NCBI GenBank assembly: GCA_900114885.1
Contig: FOUN01000009.1
Coordinates: forward strand, 1-64,000
Direction: 5' to 3'
DNA from: Psychrobacillus psychrodurans
GTDB lineage: Bacteria > Bacillota > Bacilli > Bacillales_A > Planococcaceae
DNA length: 64,000 nt
Made by a program: the position numbers and the translations under genes. Position 1 is the stretch's first letter. Every line of letters starts with the position of its first letter. The notes below the pieces were generated by a model that made no database searches, was not told the DNA's origin, and saw nothing but the letters and a program-made list of their open reading frames with translations. Shown here one piece after another: positions 45,574 through 54,975 of the stretch.

Positions 45574-45863
45574 AAAAATGATTCACATATATACTTTTTC
45601 AGAATATATTTTAAGACTTTTTAAGTTTAGCAAATCTTCAACCATTGTGGAAGACATGAAGTCTAAATAATTCGATTTCTGAAATATAGAAAAGACTTTC
45701 ATATAGTAAATCTTCTAGTTATGTACTTCCACTCCATTATTGACTTTTGTTACAGTTGCCACTCCAACTAGATATGAGTTAAGAAAACCCTAAAACGAGG
45801 CGTGGATACTGAGCCATTCTTAACTAAAATCCTCATACGATATTCAGTAGCATCGTTTAATCT

Positions 45864-45897
45864 AAAAAAATGCCTCTCGAGTATACCCTCAAGAGAC
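45864..45897 (-). terminator. terminator of NAD-binding protein gene
   Basis: CCTCTCGAG pairs imperfectly with CTCAAGAG, with an A-run on the plus strand (T-run on the minus). It lies ~25 bp past the stop. Confidence 0.65.
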
Positions 45898-45922
45898 GAC
45901 CAATATATAATGGAATAGTTTT

Positions 45923-46570
45923 CTAGCTAAGGTTATTTAGCGCTGTTTCAATAGAATGCTCCCCATTTACTAAATTAAATGCTCGGTAGTATGTGTTTTT
46001 ATTCTCTAACGAAGCTATAAGGGTATGTGCCACATCTTCACGCGCAATGGTACTTGGTTTTGCTTCTGGTCCTACTGAAATTTTACGAATTGCCTTTTCG
46101 TTTACAAGGCCACCAGGTCGAACTATTGTATAATTTAAACCGCTTGATTCGAGCATTCGATCGGCGTAGTGTTTAGCTACATAATAGGGACGCATTCCTT
46201 CGTTCCAATTTTGACGTTTGTCAGCATCGAATGCACTTACCATAATATAGCGGTCTATTCCTACTTGTTTAGCAGCTTCCATCGCTTTCACTGCACCATC
46301 TAAATCGATTAATAATGTTTTATCAGGACCTGTATGGCCTCCTGAACCAGCTATAAAAATAACGGCATCTACTCCTGCAAGTGCTTTTGCAAGATCTTCA
46401 ACAGATCCTTCCAAGTCAGCTACGATTGCTTGGATGTCGTTAGTAATAAGCTTTTCTGCTTGTTCCTCTTTGCGGACCACCGCGGTCACTGAGTGTATGT
46501 CACTCTGTTGTAAATAATTCACTACATGTTGTCCAATTTGTCCGTTTGCTCCAATTACTCCTACTTTCAT
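45923..46570 (-). CDS. NAD(P)-binding SDR-like protein (YhfK/YwnB type)
   Basis: A 215-residue atypical short-chain dehydrogenase. The nucleotide-binding motif GANGQIGQHV (residues 8-17) follows the first strand. The chain ends soon after, without the substrate domain of larger SDRs. YYVAKHYADRMLESSGLNYTIVRPGGL carries the Y-x3-K pair and the NmrA-like follow-on. Likely an oxidoreductase or NAD(P)H sensor. GGGAGACGA precedes the ATG. Monocistronic. Confidence 0.87.
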   Translation of the reverse strand: MKVGVIGANGQIGQHVVNYLQQSDIHSVTAVVRKEEQAEKLITNDIQAIVADLEGSVEDLAKALAGVDAVIFIAGSGGHTGPDKTLLIDLDGAVKAMEAAKQVGIDRYIMVSAFDADKRQNWNEGMRPYYVAKHYADRMLESSGLNYTIVRPGGLVNEKAIRKISVGPEAKPSTIAREDVAHTLIASLENKNTYYRAFNLVNGEHSIETALNNLS

Positions 46571-46653
46571 CAGATCGTCTCCCTTAAAAATTGTTCCATC
46601 TATATCCTTTCACAAATAAATAGTCTTTACAATTTATCCGCTTTTTTACAAAA

Positions 46654-46690
46654 CTAAACCAGCTGTGAGTCAAAACTCTAGCTGGTTTAG
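46654..46690 (-). terminator. terminator of multidrug ABC exporter operon
   Basis: Perfect 11-bp arms CTAAACCAGCT and complement, followed by TTTTG on the minus strand, directly after the ABC gene stop. Confidence 0.8.
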
Positions 46691-46692
46691 GG

Positions 46693-48477
46693 TTATGCTA
46701 TGTCATTAACCACATTGTTCTGTAGTAGATACATTTTATGGTACAAACCTTTTTGGTTTAATAGCTCCTGATGAGTCCCACGTTCAACTATTTCACCATG
46801 ATGCAGCACCAGAATTAGTTCTGCATCCTGTATAGTACTCAAACGATGGGCGATTGCTATAGTCGTTCTTCCTTTTCTCATTTTTTCTAAACTACTTTGA
46901 ATAGCTACTTCTGTCTCTGTGTCAATATTTGCAGTTGCTTCATCTAGCACTAAAATCTTTGGATTAGTAGCTATAGTTCGAGAAAATGCTACCAATTGTC
47001 TCTGCCCACTCGAAAAAGTGGATCCACGTTCCGTCACTTTTTGTTTATAAGCGTTTGGTAGTTTTTCGATAAAATTATTTGCCTGCACAAACTCTGCCGC
47101 TTCTTTTACTGCTGTATCAGTCATGTTGTTTGCATGAAGACGAATATTACTTTCAATATCCCCATAAAACATGAACGGGTCCTGTAGAACAAGGCCAACT
47201 TTTTCTCGCATCTCTTCTGATTTGAAGCTTTTCACAGAGTGACCATCTATCTTAATATCACCTTGTTCAAATTCATAAAATCGCATAAGCAAGTTTATAA
47301 TAGAACTTTTACCACTACCGGTATGACCAACTAAAGCAACAGTTTGACCAGGTTCAGCAGTAAACGAAATATTCTTTAGCACATCAGTTTTTCCATCATA
47401 AGAGAAAGTGATATTCTGGAATTCAATTTTTCCTTGTTCAATTTTTGCATTTTCAACGTTTTGTTGATTTGGTGCTAAGTCTTTCTCGTCTAATAACTTG
47501 AAAACCCTTGAAGCTGCAACAATTGCTTGCTGAAAAATAGAAAGCCGCTGCATTACTTGATTAATTGGCTCAAAGAAACGATCAATATATGTTACAAAGG
47601 CATATATAACACCTACTTCTACGATATTATTCATGGATGTAATTCCGAAATAACTAAGTACCATGATAATTGCTAAAGCATAAACCAAATCAATAGCAGG
47701 TCTTAGTAATAAGCTATCAAGTTTGATGTTTCTTTTACCTGCATTCCAATGTGAATCATTGATCTCATTGAATTCGTCCTGTAAACGATCTTCCTGCCTA
47801 AATGCTTGAATCATTGTCATGCCTTGCAATGATTCCGCTAGCTTTGCATTTAGTTGACTTAATCTCTCTCTAAGATCCTGGTAAACTACCGAACTATATT
47901 TCCTATACGTCAGGATAATTATAGCTAATATTGGTAATAAAATAGTTGTCACAAGTGCGAGCTTCACATTTAATATAAACATTGCAATATACACACCAAC
48001 TACTAAAAAACCACTTTGTACAAATCCCACCAATACACTAACGAACATATCTTTAATAGCTTCAGTATCATTAGTCACACGGGATACAATACTCCCCGCT
48101 GGAGTTTTGTCAAAATAACTCATTCCTAATTTGTGTACTTTCGTAAATACATCAATTCGCATCTGTTGAATAATTTTCAGCGCTAGCTTTTGGAATGTTA
48201 ATAATTGAAAATAGCTGACAATTACATTTCCAATTTGTATAAAAATATAACCTATTGCAAGGCCTACTAGTGGACCTGTCGGGAAATATCTAGGTGTTAA
48301 AAAATCATCCATATACATTTTGATCAAATATGGACCAAGAATATCACCTGTAACAGTTAATAATAGTAAAAGTAAGGCGATTGCAATTGTTTTTTTATGT
48401 GGTTTCAAGTAGCTGAGTAAACGTTTGAAAACTACCCACTGGTCTCTTCCTGTCAGCTGCGGTTGTTTTTCATCCAT
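46693..48477 (-). CDS. heterodimeric ABC multidrug exporter, canonical-site subunit (YheH-like)
   Basis: A 594-residue half-transporter: six-helix membrane domain (about 20-320), then the nucleotide-binding domain with Walker A GHTGSGKS (about 378-385), signature FSSGQRQLVAF and Walker B ILVLDEATANID with the catalytic Glu intact. It resembles BmrD/YheH in the membrane part but lacks the extra extracellular insertion of that protein. Its ATG shares one base with the upstream subunit's stop, so the two are translated together as a dimer. Probable drug or lipid export; substrate unknown. Confidence 0.88.
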   Translation of the reverse strand: MDEKQPQLTGRDQWVVFKRLLSYLKPHKKTIAIALLLLLLTVTGDILGPYLIKMYMDDFLTPRYFPTGPLVGLAIGYIFIQIGNVIVSYFQLLTFQKLALKIIQQMRIDVFTKVHKLGMSYFDKTPAGSIVSRVTNDTEAIKDMFVSVLVGFVQSGFLVVGVYIAMFILNVKLALVTTILLPILAIIILTYRKYSSVVYQDLRERLSQLNAKLAESLQGMTMIQAFRQEDRLQDEFNEINDSHWNAGKRNIKLDSLLLRPAIDLVYALAIIMVLSYFGITSMNNIVEVGVIYAFVTYIDRFFEPINQVMQRLSIFQQAIVAASRVFKLLDEKDLAPNQQNVENAKIEQGKIEFQNITFSYDGKTDVLKNISFTAEPGQTVALVGHTGSGKSSIINLLMRFYEFEQGDIKIDGHSVKSFKSEEMREKVGLVLQDPFMFYGDIESNIRLHANNMTDTAVKEAAEFVQANNFIEKLPNAYKQKVTERGSTFSSGQRQLVAFSRTIATNPKILVLDEATANIDTETEVAIQSSLEKMRKGRTTIAIAHRLSTIQDAELILVLHHGEIVERGTHQELLNQKGLYHKMYLLQNNVVNDIA

Positions 48478-50231
48478 TAAGATTCACCCCCTTGCTCCAC
48501 TAATGATTCTAACTGCTGTAGTTGATACATCTCATAATACATGCCTTGTTGCTGCATTAATTGATCATGAGACCCCTTTTCTACTATCGTTCCCTCATTC
48601 ATCACAATTATCTGATGTGCATGCTGAATCGCACTTAAACGATGAGAGGTAATAATAGTTGTTTCATCGATACGATTAGCTTTTAATGCTTCTAAAATTG
48701 CTTCCTCGGTTTTAGCATCTACTGCCGATAAAGAATCATCTAGTATGAGTAATTCAGGCTCCATCATTAGTGCACGAGCAATTGATATACGTTGTTTTTG
48801 TCCCCCTGATAACGATACACCACGTTCTCCAACGACCGTATTATAGCCATTAGTAAACTGTAAAATATCCTCATGTATGTAAGCCAATTTTGCAGCTTCC
48901 TTAACAGCCTCCATAGTTGCTCCTGCATTAGCAAATGCTATATTACCTGCAACAGTTGTAGAGAATAAAAAATGATCCTGTGGTACATAACCAATTGCTT
49001 CACGTAAGCTGCGTTTTTTATATTTGTCAATCGCATACCTTCCGTAAAGAATCTCCCCTGTATATCCTTCAAATTCCCGCATTAAGAGCTTCAATATTGC
49101 CGTTTTTCCAGAACCTGTTTTACCGACAATCCCGAGCGTTTCCCCTCGTTTAAGCGTAAAATCTACATGATGTAATGCTGCTCGATCGTCTCCTGGAAAT
49201 TTGAATTCCTTAATTTGAAAGTGAATATCTCCTTCTGGCTTTACATTCACAGCATCTGAAATATCATCAATTTCAATCTTTTCGTCCATTAAATTATTGA
49301 TACGATCATAAGATGCACGACCTCGCTCAACAATATTAAATAGCCACCCAAACGCAAGCATCGGCCAAACGAGCAAACCAAGATAAGACGTAAACGCAAA
49401 TAAATCACCGATAGTCATTTCATCAGCGAGTATGTAACGAGTACCAAATACAATGGATAGGAAAAAACACATCCCAACAACTAAAGAAATCGTCGGATCA
49501 AATAATGCATCTACCTTAGCTACACGTATATTTTTATCTACTACTTCTTGTGATAATTGAACAAAATCTTCCGTATCTTCTTTTTCCTGTCCAAACGTTT
49601 TAATGACTTTAACTCCAGAAATACTTTCCTGTGATTTATCATTTAAATTAGAAAAAGCTTCTTGAGCATAACGAAACCGTTGGTGCAACAGTTTTCCATA
49701 ATAGCTTGTTAAAATAGCCATTAACGGTAGGGGTAATAATGCTATTAATGTTAGCTTCCAATTAATCGTAATAGCCATTGCAGCGATTACAAATCCTCCT
49801 GTTGCTAGTGAATCCACAAGCGTTAATACACCTGCACCCGCCGTTTGTTGAACAGCAGATAAGTCATTTGTTGCGTGGGCCATTAAATCTCCAACACGTT
49901 TTTTTTGATAAAAGGAAGGAGACATTTTTGTGAAATGACGAAACAAATTTTCTCTAAGCTGTCTTGCTAAAAATATCGATGAACCAAAAATCATAATTCG
50001 CCAATAATAACGCAAAATATACATCCCAATTGACGCCAGTGCTAAGATACCTAACCATTTAACCAAAAATTCAGTAGTTAGCGTATTTTGACTGATTTCA
50101 TCTACAACATACCCTATTATCTTTGGTGGTAGTAGCTGTAGGAATGCAACAAACAATAACATCAGAATCCCAATCAGATACTGCTTTTTTCTTTGTTTAA
50201 AAAACCATCCTAAATCCAAAAATACTTTCAC
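48477..50231 (-). CDS. heterodimeric ABC multidrug exporter, degenerate-site subunit (YheI-like)
   Basis: A 584-residue half-transporter. Membrane domain with FHHT-like SPSFYQKKRVGDLMAHATNDLSAVQQTAGAG, then Walker A GKTGSGKT (about 369-376) and signature LSGGQKQRISIARAL. Walker B reads LLILDDSLSAVDAKTEEAI, where Asp replaces the catalytic Glu. That is the hallmark of the asymmetric partner in BmrC/BmrD-type exporters. It is the first gene of the pair; an A/T-rich promoter region and degraded repeat R5 lie upstream. Confidence 0.88.
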   Translation of the reverse strand: MKVFLDLGWFFKQRKKQYLIGILMLLFVAFLQLLPPKIIGYVVDEISQNTLTTEFLVKWLGILALASIGMYILRYYWRIMIFGSSIFLARQLRENLFRHFTKMSPSFYQKKRVGDLMAHATNDLSAVQQTAGAGVLTLVDSLATGGFVIAAMAITINWKLTLIALLPLPLMAILTSYYGKLLHQRFRYAQEAFSNLNDKSQESISGVKVIKTFGQEKEDTEDFVQLSQEVVDKNIRVAKVDALFDPTISLVVGMCFFLSIVFGTRYILADEMTIGDLFAFTSYLGLLVWPMLAFGWLFNIVERGRASYDRINNLMDEKIEIDDISDAVNVKPEGDIHFQIKEFKFPGDDRAALHHVDFTLKRGETLGIVGKTGSGKTAILKLLMREFEGYTGEILYGRYAIDKYKKRSLREAIGYVPQDHFLFSTTVAGNIAFANAGATMEAVKEAAKLAYIHEDILQFTNGYNTVVGERGVSLSGGQKQRISIARALMMEPELLILDDSLSAVDAKTEEAILEALKANRIDETTIITSHRLSAIQHAHQIIVMNEGTIVEKGSHDQLMQQQGMYYEMYQLQQLESLVEQGGES

Positions 50232-50793
50232 TTTTCTTCCCCCACTATATATATTAAGACTTTATTATTTTAGCAAATATTTGAACATTTCGATAGATGG
50301 TATAACAAAATAATTCGGTTACTGAAATATTTTCACTAGAATAATGTATATTTGATAGTTTAGTCATTATCATAATTGCTTACTTCAACAGAAAACATAA
50401 TTTGTAATACTTATAGGAACATCCTTATAAGTGGACTTCGTTGCTTGTAGCGCATGCCTACGACTCCAACCTAATAACAAATGTTTACAGCACAGAAAGT
50501 AACCCATCCTTCTTCGACAACCTGTTGGTCAAGGAAATTCAAGCTGTGACCTCGAAAAGTGTTCGCCTGTTTTTGCTTCGCTTCACTAGCTTCAATAGAT
50601 GAAAGTTAATTGGAGTCCAAATCTACTTTGTTCGGAATTTACTATTTAATATTAATTAATTCAATTCAATACAAATTAGAATGTTAATACTTTATTAACT
50701 TTTAAAAAATTGCATAATTTTTTATATAGTAGGATAAAAAACGTATATAATAGATAAATATATTCAAACCACTATACGTTAGGAGAGGTCATC
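50232..50793. other. gene-free divergent region with degraded repeat R5
   Basis: About 50430-50645 carries scattered pieces of a long-repeat-like sequence (GCTTGTAGCGCATG, ACGACTCC, GTGTTCGCCTG, AATTGGAGTCCAAA, TTGTTCGGA). The rest is A/T-rich promoter DNA for serC. No gene seen. Confidence 0.45.
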
Positions 50794-51891
50794 TTGAATC
50801 AATCAAATAAACGCGCATATAATTTTAATGCAGGACCTTCTGCGCTACCACTAGAAGTATTAGAAAAGGCACAACAGGAATTAGTTAATTTCCAAAAGTC
50901 AGGTATGTCTATAATGGAAATGAGTCATCGCAGTGCAACTTTTGAAAAAGTCCATAATGAAGCTATTTCCCGTTTAAGAAAACTTTTCGCTATTCCAACC
51001 GACTATGAAATTCTTTTCTTACAGGGTGGCGCAAGTCTTCAATTTACTATGATTCCGATGAACTTCTTAAAAAATGGGAAAACCGCAAGCTATATTATGA
51101 CTGGTGTTTGGTCAGAAAAAGCCTATAAAGAAGCTAAACTATTTGGTGAACCTGTCCAGATTGCAAGTACAAAAGAAAATCAATACCGTAATATTCCTAC
51201 ATTTGACGAAATTGATATCGACACAGATGACGCATATGTACATGTCACATCGAATAATACAATCTACGGAACACAATGGTCCGAGTTTCCTAATACAGGC
51301 GAAGTTCCATTAATCGCAGATATGTCTAGTGATATCATGTCAAAACCTGTTGATATTAGTAAATTTGATATGATCTATGCAGGTGCTCAAAAAAACCTAG
51401 GACCTTCCGGAGTAACTGTGGTTATTGCTCGTAAGGATTTTCTAGCAAAAGCCAATTCGGAAATCCCAACAGTCTTAAAATACAGCACACATGCTGAAAG
51501 TAACTCTCTTTACAACACACCACCAACATTCGGCATTTATATGCTTGGAGAGGTGTTAAAATGGATAGAAGAAAAAGGCGGTTTGACTGCAATCGCACAA
51601 CAAAATGAGGAAAAAGCAAAATTGATATATGATGTGATTGATAATAGTAACGGCTTCTATACTGGCCATGCTTCAAAAGAAAGCCGTTCTCTAATGAACA
51701 TAACATTTCGCGTTGCAGACGAAGAATTGGAACAACAATTCTTATCTGAAGCAAAAGAAGCAGGCTTTATCGGTTTAAATGGTCATCGCTCTGTTGGAGG
51801 TTGTCGTGCTTCTGCTTATAATTCGGTTCCACTAGAAACATGTAAAGCTCTAAGTGATTTCATGATCGCATTTAAAACCAAGCATCAATAA
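50794..51891 (+). CDS. serC: phosphoserine aminotransferase
   Basis: A 365-residue PLP-dependent aminotransferase that converts 3-phosphohydroxypyruvate to phosphoserine in serine synthesis (and can act in pyridoxal phosphate synthesis). The N-terminus YNFNAGPSALPLEVLEKAQQEL is diagnostic. The Schiff-base Lys is K200 in YAGAQKNLGPSGVTVV, and the C-terminal NGHRSVGGCRASAYNS is typical. TTG start at 50794 with AGGAGAGG 5 nt upstream. Single gene with its own terminator at 51899-51926. Serine-pathway partner genes serA and serB are not adjacent. Confidence 0.96.
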   Translation: MNQSNKRAYNFNAGPSALPLEVLEKAQQELVNFQKSGMSIMEMSHRSATFEKVHNEAISRLRKLFAIPTDYEILFLQGGASLQFTMIPMNFLKNGKTASYIMTGVWSEKAYKEAKLFGEPVQIASTKENQYRNIPTFDEIDIDTDDAYVHVTSNNTIYGTQWSEFPNTGEVPLIADMSSDIMSKPVDISKFDMIYAGAQKNLGPSGVTVVIARKDFLAKANSEIPTVLKYSTHAESNSLYNTPPTFGIYMLGEVLKWIEEKGGLTAIAQQNEEKAKLIYDVIDNSNGFYTGHASKESRSLMNITFRVADEELEQQFLSEAKEAGFIGLNGHRSVGGCRASAYNSVPLETCKALSDFMIAFKTKHQ

Positions 51892-51898
51892 ATTATTG

Positions 51899-51926
51899 AT
51901 ACCCAAGGTAAATTTACCTTGGGTAT
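51899..51926 (+). terminator. terminator of serC
   Basis: Perfect 14-bp arms ATACCCAAGGTAAA and complement with almost no loop, 8 bp past the stop. Confidence 0.8.
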
Positions 51927-52041
51927 TATGGATTTTTTTCACTTGTTTTCATTTGTTCAAGTTTCAGGTCTTTTTATTTTTTTTTAGCATATTTTCTAAT
52001 GAGTTAAATGGGGAAATCTCATAGCATTTAGGGGGAAACCG

Positions 52042-53010
52042 ATGAAGGCAATAATTTCTAATAAATATGGCTCACCTGATATTCTTGAATTAAAAGAGGT
52101 GAAAAATCCTATTCCTGACGATAATCAAGTGCTTATTAAAATCTACGCTGCCTCCTTGAATTATGGAAACCTAGTTCTCTTAAAAGGAGAACCGTTCCTA
52201 GCTCGATTTGCATTTGGACTTTTTAAACCTAAATACATTATTCCCGGAGGCGATATTTCCGGAAAGGTTGAATCTGTTGGTAAAAATGTAAAACACTTTA
52301 AACCAGGTGACGAAGTATTTGGTGACCTCTCTGGCTGTGGGTGGGGAGGCTTTGCTGAATATGCAACAGTTCCTGAAAATTCATTGGTGATTAAACCAAG
52401 TAATATTTCATTTGAGGAAGCTGCTGCAGTGCCTATGGCTGCCACCACCGCCCTTCAGAGTTTACGAGATAAGGGCAAGATCAAATCTGGTCAAAAGGTT
52501 TTGATAAACGGAGCATCTGGTGGGGTCGGTACTTTTGCAGTACAGATTGCCAAATCATTTGGGGCAGAGGTAACCGCGGTCTGTAGCACAAGAAATTTAG
52601 ACATTATACATTCTATTGGAGCAGACAATGTCATTGATTATACAACAGAAAACTTCACCAAAAATAACGAATTGTATGACCTAATTCTTGCTGTAAATGG
52701 GTATCACCCAATTTCGGCTTATAAGGGTTCTCTTAGTCAGAATGGTAATTATGTAATGGTCGGTGGTTCCGGAGCACAATTGACTCAAGCAATGATCTTG
52801 GGTCCTCTACTTTCCATGACTGGAAGTAAGAAATTGGGCAGCTTTTTGCAAAGACCAAATCAAACTGATTTGATTTTTATCAGGGACCTTATAGAAGCCG
52901 GTCAATTAAAACCTATAATTGATAGATACTATAAAATGAGTGAAGTCCCTAATGCTTTCAGGTATTTTGAAGAAGGGCATACTCAAGGAAAAGTCGTTAT
53001 TACAATGTGA
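52042..53010 (+). CDS. NAD(P)-dependent MDR oxidoreductase (quinone reductase-like)
   Basis: A 322-residue medium-chain reductase: GroES-like domain with IPGGDISGKVESVGKNVKHFKPGDEVFGD, then Rossmann domain with NGASGGVGTFAVQIAKSFGAEVTAV (about 154-178). The extended loop ILKGEPFLARFAFGLFKP is typical of the subgroup that includes plant-type and fungal quinone reductases. No catalytic zinc ligands. It differs from the paralogue at 21687-22622 (moderate similarity only). GGGGGAAA site before the ATG. Confidence 0.87.
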   Translation: MKAIISNKYGSPDILELKEVKNPIPDDNQVLIKIYAASLNYGNLVLLKGEPFLARFAFGLFKPKYIIPGGDISGKVESVGKNVKHFKPGDEVFGDLSGCGWGGFAEYATVPENSLVIKPSNISFEEAAAVPMAATTALQSLRDKGKIKSGQKVLINGASGGVGTFAVQIAKSFGAEVTAVCSTRNLDIIHSIGADNVIDYTTENFTKNNELYDLILAVNGYHPISAYKGSLSQNGNYVMVGGSGAQLTQAMILGPLLSMTGSKKLGSFLQRPNQTDLIFIRDLIEAGQLKPIIDRYYKMSEVPNAFRYFEEGHTQGKVVITM

Positions 53011-53099
53011 AAGTTTTTGGAATAAAATCTTTCAAATATTATTGCTGAATTTTGTCACAGACATCCGTGTCATCCAGAGTTTCCAACTAGGTACTAATA

Positions 53100-53127
53100 G
53101 AAGAGACAGTTCGCACTGTCTCTTTTA
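53100..53127 (+). terminator. terminator of MDR reductase gene
   Basis: AAGAGACAG pairs with CTGTCTCTT around a 6-nt loop, followed by TTATT. Confidence 0.75.
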
Positions 53128-53298
53128 TTGTGAAAACCTTACTTTTATAAAGATTAGAGCTAGTTGACATATACTCCAGAGTCTAGCCTTTAATAATTGC
53201 CACACCAAGTTCAAGCAGTAGAATTTTTATCAATTTCAAAACCACCAGTTATAACCGTTGGAATAATGAATTAACTAGAAAAATGTATTAAGATTATC

Positions 53299-53559
53299 TT
53301 ACCAAAAAAATGCTGAAGCTAGAGCGATGCCGGCGATAGCACCCAGCGCAATACCAAAACCAAAGCCGGATTCTCCATATCCACCAAAAAATCCTAAACC
53401 ATAACCTCCAAGATTTTCATCAGGTCGTATCCAGACCATATTTCTGTTAACTCTTGTAATTTCCCCTACGTGAACCCTGCCATCATGACATGTAATTCTC
53501 ACTCGCTGTCCATTAAACCTACAACATTGATTATATAAATCAGATCGATTCATTTTCAT
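53299..53559 (-). CDS. small Sm-like, glycine-rich-tail protein
   Basis: An 86-residue protein. Residues 5-45 (NQCCRFNGQRVRITCHDGRVHVGEITRVNRNMVWIRP) look like a small beta-barrel of the Sm/LSM type, with strands separated by DGRVHVG. The following segment GGYGLGFFGGYGESGFGFGIALGAIAGIALASAFFW is glycine- and aromatic-rich and ends hydrophobic, perhaps one membrane helix. GGAGG precedes the ATG. Proteins of this layout occur in bacilli without known function. Surface or spore coat association is possible but unsupported. Confidence 0.7.
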   Translation of the reverse strand: MKMNRSDLYNQCCRFNGQRVRITCHDGRVHVGEITRVNRNMVWIRPDENLGGYGLGFFGGYGESGFGFGIALGAIAGIALASAFFW

Positions 53560-53837
53560 CCTCCTTTCAAGACTACTTAATATGTCGTTATTAACATATG
53601 CAGTTGAAAAGATTGTGTAATAGACAACCGTCTAGAAAATGAAAGTTTGAGGTTTTTTATTGTTTTATAAATTTGTAGAATGATGAGGAATAACTTGGAG
53701 TAGTTTATTATAAGTGTAATAAATGCGCCATATATTATTGTGAGTTATAGTACTACAAACTTATATTTCATATTGTTTTCTGTGTATTGTTTTAGTTTAG
53801 AAAGTGAAAATTTTGTAGTAGGAATAACCTTTTCTTA

Positions 53838-54542
53838 TCATTTTCGACATTTAAATACTCGATAGCTGATGAAATCCCCGTTATGAAGTAAAAATTCGTT
53901 ATGCTTATCCCATATGTCAAAGAGATCCATATTTATTTGAATAGAAGGATTTATGTCATTAATTTCACTTTTAATAAGTTCTGGTGGAGTATTTATTATT
54001 TCTACTTGGGTTAATCCAGTTTGATGTAACTGTAATATCCATTCTTCGGTATTTAATACTTCCTTAATTCCGTATAAACTACATGCTAATTTTTGTTGTT
54101 CTTCTGACAGATAATGTTCAGCAGTCATCTCAATCATTATCAAGCTTCCATCACTTTTCAAAACTCGAGAAAGCTCCTTTAACGTCCTCGAAATATCAGT
54201 AAAAACAATTACAGACTCAGCTATAACCAAATCAAAGGAACTATCTACAAAATCTAAATTGTGCACGTCTTCTTCCAACACCATTACCGGTACTTTAATT
54301 TTTTTAAAACGTTGCCTAGCTTTTTGAACCATAATTGGGTGATTGTCAATCGCTGTCACTTGACAATTATACTTTTCAGCTAAAAAGGCTGCGGTCTGCC
54401 CTGTTCCACACCCAACATCAAGCACAGATTCATTTGGTTGAATGTTTTCATTTTCCAATATAGCTTTTGTTAAATTAAAGCCACCAGGATGTGCACCACC
54501 AATCCCAAAATAAGCTAATAAATCTAAATAAGTATTTGTCAC
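53838..54542 (-). CDS. class I SAM-dependent methyltransferase
   Basis: A 234-residue methyltransferase. Motif I VLDVGCGTGQTAAFLA (about 40-55), motif II VTAIDNHPIMVQKARQR, and post-motif LVIAESVIVFTDISRTLKELSRVLKSDGSLIMIEM (motifs III-IV) are clear. The UbiE/COQ5-like group is most likely; the substrate is not predictable. A GGAGGG site precedes the ATG. Separate transcription unit in a run of small accessory genes. Confidence 0.88.
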   Translation of the reverse strand: MTNTYLDLLAYFGIGGAHPGGFNLTKAILENENIQPNESVLDVGCGTGQTAAFLAEKYNCQVTAIDNHPIMVQKARQRFKKIKVPVMVLEEDVHNLDFVDSSFDLVIAESVIVFTDISRTLKELSRVLKSDGSLIMIEMTAEHYLSEEQQKLACSLYGIKEVLNTEEWILQLHQTGLTQVEIINTPPELIKSEINDINPSIQINMDLFDIWDKHNEFLLHNGDFISYRVFKCRK

Positions 54543-54975
54543 TAAAATTCCCTCCTCCCTTTAATAATGTTATAGTATGCTTTTTAAGCATATCTGTAAC
54601 TATTTAGGTAAGCTCGGGATTAACAAAACTCGTTCATAATTTACATTGAAAATAGGGAGATTGTTTTCTTTTCCATACATGTTTCGATTGTGCCCTAATA
54701 TTTGAAAAACCAGGCAAAAAGATGCCCGGTTCTAAAAGACACGTATATATTCCGTTGATGTAAACGAAGGACGGACGCTTTCAAGTGCTCAGCTTCAGCC
54801 GCTGTCTTGGCAGATTAAAACTCTTTTACAAATAAACTTTCAATCTAAGATCTCTGAAATTGTAATGAATTCAGTAATTATAATTTTTCTGTTCTGTTGC
54901 ATGCAATAACTACTTTTTATGCTCTACCTTGAAACATGGACAGCTATAAAATAGTAAATCAGTTTGATAACAATA
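54543..54975. other. gene-free stretch with terminator and repeat fragment R6
   Basis: A minus-strand terminator lies at 54708-54735. A short piece of long-repeat-like DNA (GGACGGACGCTTTCAAGTGC, then CAGCTTCAGCCGCTGTC) lies near 54765-54810. Nothing else recognisable. Confidence 0.45.
54708..54735 (-). terminator. terminator-like hairpin downstream of 130-residue protein gene
   Basis: AACCAGGCA pairs with TGCCCGGTT (one mismatch) and has TTTTTC on the minus strand. It lies 240 bp past the gene end, so the assignment is tentative. Confidence 0.5.

Larger units (their letters stand above)
45229..45922. other. gene-free stretch holding long repeat R3
   Basis: 45363-45573 is repeat R3. A weak inverted repeat (AGTTAAGAA near 45777 and TTCTTAACT near 45815) and the terminator at 45864-45897 follow. 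The 83-codon frame over R3 is rejected as chance. Confidence 0.6.

Noticed and set aside
45373-45624. 83-codon plus-strand ORF over repeat R3
   Set aside because: Same reason as for R1: coding potential comes from the repeat core, with no ribosome binding site or family match.
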